64,000 nt of DNA. Origin: Virgibacillus sp. SK37 (GTDB lineage Bacteria; Bacillota; Bacilli; Bacillales; Amphibacillaceae). Shown piece after piece: positions 60,487-64,000 of the stretch; the stretch's first letter is position 1; every line of letters starts with the position of its first letter. Below the pieces are notes generated by a model, which did not search any database, was not told where the DNA came from, and saw nothing but the letters and a program-made list of their open reading frames with translations. The stretch lies in assembly GCF_000725285.1 (NCBI RefSeq), contig NZ_CP007161.1:3572213-3636212 (forward strand). Direction: 5' to 3'. The position numbers and the translations under genes are program-made.

Positions 60487-61443
60487 TTAAATGAGGTTCA
60501 TTTCTTTTAGTTTTTGTTCTAATTTCGCTTTTGTAGCGGGACCATAAATGCCATCTGTTTTTAGTCCGTAGTACATACTTTGGAATCTACGAACAGCATC
60601 CTTTGTTGCTGGTCCATAACTTCCATCAACTTTGCCAACCTTGAAGTAAACAGCATTCAGGGCTCTTTGTAATTGCTTTACTTTTTCACCTTTACTTCCG
60701 TATTTGAGAATTCCAGAAGGAAGAGGATATTTAGAAACTGGTTTTGGTTGTGGTTTTTGTTTTGAAGTAGAGTTTGAAGATTTAAGTTTGATTACTTGTC
60801 CAATTTGTAAAGAATTAGGGTTTACATTTGGATTGTATTTTTTAATGTCATTAACTGAAATATTATATTTTCTACTAATTCCCCAGAAAGTGTCACCCTT
60901 CTTAATTTTATAAGTAGAAGGAATGTTATTGGTTTCTTCTTTTTTAGGTGTAGAAGATTTAATCCCTTTCACCATGTCAATAAACTGTTTCCAATTAATT
61001 CCCTTTGCACCACTTCTTAAATATCTAGGACAGTTCTTTCCAGAAGCACGGTTATGTTGTATTACATTTTCAATCGGTATATTGTATTTATTCATAAGGT
61101 ATTTTACTAGCCATACTGTATTCTTAACTGCTGTTTTAAAATCACTATCAGGATTTACACAGATCTCAATCTGAATTCCGTTTTGGTTGTAATACTTATT
61201 CCCAGCAGCCCAACATTGAGCATCATCTTTGAAAGATTGAACAATCTCCTTACCATCTACTTGATAATGCCAACTAGCACTACGGCTATTTCCGTTATAC
61301 TGCAAACGGGCATGATTATCAGCACCTGCTCCTTTTCTTGTATTATCTGTTTCATGGATAACGATGAACTTCTTGCTATTCTTTCCACTATAAGTGACCT
61401 TTTTAGCCACATTACTAGAAACTAAAAGTTTTCTAATATTCAT
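60487..61443 (-). CDS. Phage endolysin: N-acetylmuramoyl-L-alanine amidase with LysM and PG-binding domain
   Basis: 318 residues in three modules. An amidase_2 domain (about 20-155) has the zinc ligands His in FIVIHETDNT, QHNRASGKNCPRYLR and the SASWHYQVDG region. A LysM (about 178-222, YKIKKGDTFWGISRKYNISVNDIKKYNP) follows. The C-terminal peptidoglycan-binding repeat (about 244-315, GSKGEKVKQLQRALNA...GPATKDAVRRFQ) may be two half repeats. It cleaves the stem peptide from MurNAc during lysis and needs the holin to reach the wall, having no signal peptide. SPbeta BlyA has the same enzyme type. Confidence 0.94.
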   Translation of the reverse strand: MNIRKLLVSSNVAKKVTYSGKNSKKFIVIHETDNTRKGAGADNHARLQYNGNSRSASWHYQVDGKEIVQSFKDDAQCWAAGNKYYNQNGIQIEICVNPDSDFKTAVKNTVWLVKYLMNKYNIPIENVIQHNRASGKNCPRYLRSGAKGINWKQFIDMVKGIKSSTPKKEETNNIPSTYKIKKGDTFWGISRKYNISVNDIKKYNPNVNPNSLQIGQVIKLKSSNSTSKQKPQPKPVSKYPLPSGILKYGSKGEKVKQLQRALNAVYFKVGKVDGSYGPATKDAVRRFQSMYYGLKTDGIYGPATKAKLEQKLKEMNLI

Positions 61444-61478
61444 TTCGCAACAACTCCTTTCAAAAGTTATTTTTCAAA

Positions 61479-61503
61479 TAAAAAAGAGCCTAAAACAGGC
61501 TCT
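61479..61503 (-). terminator. Hairpin between holin and amidase genes
   Basis: AGAGCCT (61485-61491) pairs with AGGCTCT (61497-61503); on the minus strand it is followed by TTTTTATTTG. A partial terminator or processing hairpin within the lysis unit. Confidence 0.65.
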
Positions 61504-61542
61504 GTAATGCGAGTTAAGTAACTCAACAGGTATTCATATGGT

Positions 61543-61989
61543 TTATTTTTTCTTTGTAAATATAGAGGAAATGCCCTCTACAACTTCAATTAATTTATTC
61601 ATGCCGGGTAATCCAATTCTATTTCCAAAGCGTAACAATTGAATGATATTTGAAGTAACCATTAATCCTGTATAACTCCAAGTAGTGAAATATAATACGT
61701 CATGCATTACTCCGTCTACACCTATTCCTATAATTGAACTCACTGAGAGGATTATAAATATTCCAAGTGAGAAGAACATTTTCGCTAAAGGTAAAGTGTA
61801 GTCTAGTAAGGTGTGCTTCTTATCCATTACATTGATTGTATATTCCACCAACAATACACTGAATGAGAATAACGCCATTAGCAGGAACATAGCCCCTAAT
61901 TTATCAACAATCCCCTGATTAACGGCTATACCAAAAAATCCAGCAATCAAGGAAACTAATCCCGTGAAGAATCTTTCTATAAAATTCAT
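61543..61989 (-). CDS. Phage holin (toxin-secretion/phage-lysis holin family)
   Basis: 148 residues with about four membrane helices. The C-terminal FGNRIGLPGMNKLIEVVEGISS segment and the YTLPLAKMFF segment resemble the phage_holin_4_1 family. It opens pores in the cytoplasmic membrane so the amidase can act. GAAAGGGGTTGTTGTTAT upstream is a moderate ribosome site. Immediately upstream (in transcription) of the endolysin gene. Confidence 0.85.
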   Translation of the reverse strand: MNFIERFFTGLVSLIAGFFGIAVNQGIVDKLGAMFLLMALFSFSVLLVEYTINVMDKKHTLLDYTLPLAKMFFSLGIFIILSVSSIIGIGVDGVMHDVLYFTTWSYTGLMVTSNIIQLLRFGNRIGLPGMNKLIEVVEGISSIFTKKK

Positions 61990-62047
61990 ATAACAACAAC
62001 CCCTTTCTTTTCCTCACCTCCTTTGTAGAAATAAAAAAAGAGACTAC

Positions 62048-63835
62048 TTAATTTGTAGCCTCATTGGTTTCAATTAAAAATATCTGGTAATGTGTAATAC
62101 ACCTAAATGGATAGTTGTCTGGGTTGTCTACCTCGTCCATTTTTCTTAATTTAAATACACCGATATTACTATCAGTGACCACTCTAAAATAAGGGTATGA
62201 AAGTTCTCCTGCATTTTCTAAATAAACTACACTTGCTTTTAATATTTTACTACCACCAATTAAGTGAAGGAAGAAGTCAGCAGGTGTTTCAGTAGGTTCA
62301 TTTGGGTCTGTTCCTCCTCCACCAGTGTCGCCACCACCTGTATCACCACCATTATCTGGAGGATCAAGTGGATTAGGGTTATATAGGATTAGTGCAGGAT
62401 ATCCATCTGCTGTATTCATAGTCCATATATTAGTGAAATCCCAACCTACATAGGTATTAATATCTTTCATTTCAGCAGTGGTTTTACCTTTACCACCTCC
62501 ATTAGAAGTAGCAATTCCAGAAACTTCTGTATCCCAATATGAATTTATTACTTCAACGGGACCACTGGTTGTTACATATCCTAACAATCCACCAGCATTA
62601 TCATTATTAGGTATTCTACTTAGACTGTAACAATTTTCTACATGAGTATTAGATAGGGTTTCACCCACTATTCCACCTATAATACTACCTTCTGCTACTA
62701 TATCCATATTAGAATATGAGTTTAGTATAGTTATATTATTTGTTCTTCCAACTACGCCACCTATACCAGCATAATCATCTGTATTGGTAAGCGATCCACT
62801 GACTGAACAATTTTGTATGTAACTTATTATACTTGAGGTTCTAGCCTCACCAATGAGCCCACCTATAAAGTTTCTTTGTCCCGTTATTTTTACATTGACA
62901 GCATGAACATTATTGATTTTTGAACTATCAAAGCGAACCGTCCCAATTAATGCTCCACCATTATTTTTACATGTTATATCAAAGTTAGTTAAGATTAAAT
63001 TTTTAATTATTGCTCCCCTGTCAGTTGAACCGAACAAACCTATATTAAATTTAGAAGGTCTATTTATATATAAATTGCTAATAGTAAATCCTTGTCCGTC
63101 ATATGTTCCGTAAAAACCATTAATAGGTGTCCACCCTGCAAATGTCCCATCTGTATATGGAGCCATTTCATGCGTGTAGGACATATCTATATCATTAACT
63201 TGAATATAATAAGCATAAGTGTCTTCCCTTACATTCCATAAGTCTGCTTGATTTCTAACATAATAAGGTTCTGCCTCCGTTCCTATACCACTGAAGTGAT
63301 TTACATATACATATGTTTTATTCTCTTCGTAGTTTTTGACAAAGTAAGGTCTTTCCATTCCTTCCTTATATTCTTCAATGTAATTAATAGTCATATTAGG
63401 GTCGTTACTATCACCCTGTAAGTGATAAATCCTTTTATATCTAGTATTATCTAGAACTACTACACCAGAGGTGTTAGCACCGTCTACCCACACAAGATTG
63501 CTTGGATATTTAACTCCAATTTCTTTTTCTTTCCGTTTGATTGCTTCAGTTCTTGGTGTGGCATGAACTTCTATATCTGGATTATCAATTTCTACATTCC
63601 CTTTAAAGGTTGGTTCAGTGAATTTACTTACAATATCAAGATACTCTTTAACTCGTTCATTTCCAGTAGTATCTGCACCACTCTCAATTAGAGCAATCTC
63701 TTCTTTGTAATACTCCTGTATAGCAACTATTCCGTCCCTCCCCTCTATATAAAGAGGTTCAGGGGATAGTTTAACAATCTGCTTATTTTCTTCTTTAATA
63801 ATCTCATAGTTATATACAACTTCTTTCTTTTCCAT
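62048..63835 (-). CDS. Phage structural (tail/baseplate-like) protein with GLUG repeats
   Basis: 595 residues. The N-terminal 130 aa include an acidic, extended segment (VEIDNPDIEVHATPRT). A GLUG-repeat region spans about 240-460 (for example GLFGSTDRGAIIKNL, ALIGTVRFD, GGLIGEARTSSIISYIQNC, GGVVGRTNNITILNS, GGLLGYVTTSGPVEVINSYW), forming a beta-solenoid stack. A Gly/Asp/Thr linker (about 490-512) precedes the C-terminal 80-aa domain. GLUG domains are more common in bacterial surface proteins; here they probably form a receptor-binding or adhesion part of the virion. Its ribosome site, GGAGGGGG, is good. Confidence 0.75.
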   Translation of the reverse strand: MEKKEVVYNYEIIKEENKQIVKLSPEPLYIEGRDGIVAIQEYYKEEIALIESGADTTGNERVKEYLDIVSKFTEPTFKGNVEIDNPDIEVHATPRTEAIKRKEKEIGVKYPSNLVWVDGANTSGVVVLDNTRYKRIYHLQGDSNDPNMTINYIEEYKEGMERPYFVKNYEENKTYVYVNHFSGIGTEAEPYYVRNQADLWNVREDTYAYYIQVNDIDMSYTHEMAPYTDGTFAGWTPINGFYGTYDGQGFTISNLYINRPSKFNIGLFGSTDRGAIIKNLILTNFDITCKNNGGALIGTVRFDSSKINNVHAVNVKITGQRNFIGGLIGEARTSSIISYIQNCSVSGSLTNTDDYAGIGGVVGRTNNITILNSYSNMDIVAEGSIIGGIVGETLSNTHVENCYSLSRIPNNDNAGGLLGYVTTSGPVEVINSYWDTEVSGIATSNGGGKGKTTAEMKDINTYVGWDFTNIWTMNTADGYPALILYNPNPLDPPDNGGDTGGGDTGGGGTDPNEPTETPADFFLHLIGGSKILKASVVYLENAGELSYPYFRVVTDSNIGVFKLRKMDEVDNPDNYPFRCITHYQIFLIETNEATN

Positions 63836-63852
63836 ATATCCCCCTCCTTTCT

Positions 63853-64000
63853 TTAAATGTTGAATTTAACGGAGTCAACAGTAGATTCTCCTATTTGATT
63901 TCCATTTGAGTTGAGTCCTACGAATCTATATGTGTATGTTTTTGCTGTTGAAACTGTATCAGTGTATCCAGAATTAAATCCTGAAGTTTGAGTGTCTATA
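63853..64000 (-). CDS. C-terminal end of a phage protein with Ig/FN3-like domain (cut by edge)
   Basis: The 48 visible residues (GYTDTVSTAKTYTYRFVGLNSNGNQIGESTVDSVKFNI) have the strand spacing and the YTYRFVGLNSNG strand typical of a fibronectin-III or Ig-like fold. The stop is at 63853 and the start is outside the window. It immediately precedes the GLUG-repeat gene, so it is probably another tail-associated protein. Confidence 0.75.
   Translation of the reverse strand, partial: IDTQTSGFNSGYTDTVSTAKTYTYRFVGLNSNGNQIGESTVDSVKFNI

Larger units (their letters stand above)
56265..64000. mobile_element. Prophage (left end) inserted in prkA
   Basis: Starting at the prkA junction and continuing past the window edge. 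AT-rich DNA with phage functions: type II restriction-modification pair, small membrane proteins, LysM amidase, holin, GLUG-repeat structural protein and an Ig/FN3-like protein. No integrase is visible, so it should be at the other end, as with SPbeta's large serine recombinase. The layout (lysis cassette near one attachment end) recalls SPbeta-like phages, but this is inference. Confidence 0.85.

Noticed and set aside
56300-64000. Absence of GRCGYC sites in the visible prophage as evidence for the RM specificity
   Set aside because: In 7.7 kb of about 35% GC DNA only about two sites are expected, so zero is not significant.

Overview
The window is low-GC Firmicute DNA, most likely from a spore-forming, aerobic, probably halotolerant member of the Bacillaceae (Oceanobacillus/Virgibacillus type). 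The evidence is the set of Bacillus-type genes (glcT-ptsG with a typical RNA antiterminator, ykhA, ypjP, sspH, spoVR, yhbH, prkA, an InhA protease), the strong AGGAGG ribosome sites, TTG starts, and GC-rich intergenic repeats of a kind common in these genera. No rRNA or tRNA gene was seen.

Layout. 0-6 kb: a macrodomain protein cut by the window edge, a YhhN membrane protein, DUF488, the thioesterase YkhA, a CtaG/DUF2243 membrane pair and an RNase H-like protein. 6-9.3 kb: a LysR regulator divergent from modABC (molybdate uptake). 9.3-17.2 kb: an XRE-cupin regulator, HMG-CoA lyase, an FMN reductase behind a MhqR-like palindrome, glcT-RAT-ptsG, an Spx paralogue that lacks the second redox cysteine, and a TetR gene with two operator palindromes. 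17.3-24.2 kb: a copper/cytochrome-oxidase maturation block (a DeoR-type regulator with a Cys-rich NosL-like domain, Sco and YtkA lipoproteins) and, past a GC-rich repeat region, a CcdA/ResA-like/two-component operon. 24.5-26.9 kb: a secreted InhA metalloprotease.

27-38 kb: a reactive-sulfur (persulfide) detoxification regulon. It contains the repressor CstR, several rhodaneses, TusA and DsrE-type sulfur carriers, a TauE exporter and two rhodanese-persulfide dioxygenase fusions. Four near-identical CstR-type operators lie upstream of its transcription units, one of them filling the spacer of a near-consensus sigma-A promoter. Spore genes (sspH, a DUF4023 peptide), a sirtuin, YpjP and small enzymes are interspersed or follow.

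40-56 kb: the sporulation/stationary-phase genes spoVR, yhbH and prkA. Between yhbH and prkA sits an 11-kb fatty-acid catabolic cluster: two acyl-CoA dehydrogenases, SDR, TetR, thioesterase, APH-type kinase, ComB-type phosphatase, oxidoreductase, ligase, 3-hydroxyacyl-CoA dehydrogenase and enoyl-CoA hydratase. Two matching operators bracket its first and its late genes. The kinase + dehydrogenase + SDR + ligase combination resembles 4-hydroxyacyl-CoA (levulinate-type) catabolism.

56.27-64 kb: the left end of a prophage inserted inside prkA. The 3' 342 or so codons of prkA are intact in the window, while the Walker-motif 5' half must lie beyond 64 kb. The visible prophage end holds an 88-aa ORF beside the junction, a type II restriction-modification pair (HindVP-like nuclease plus C5-cytosine methyltransferase), and a lysis/tail module (small membrane proteins, LysM amidase, holin, GLUG-repeat structural protein). 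By analogy with skin in sigK and SPbeta in spsM, this may be an excisable element that restores prkA during sporulation. That is the most interesting hypothesis in the window.
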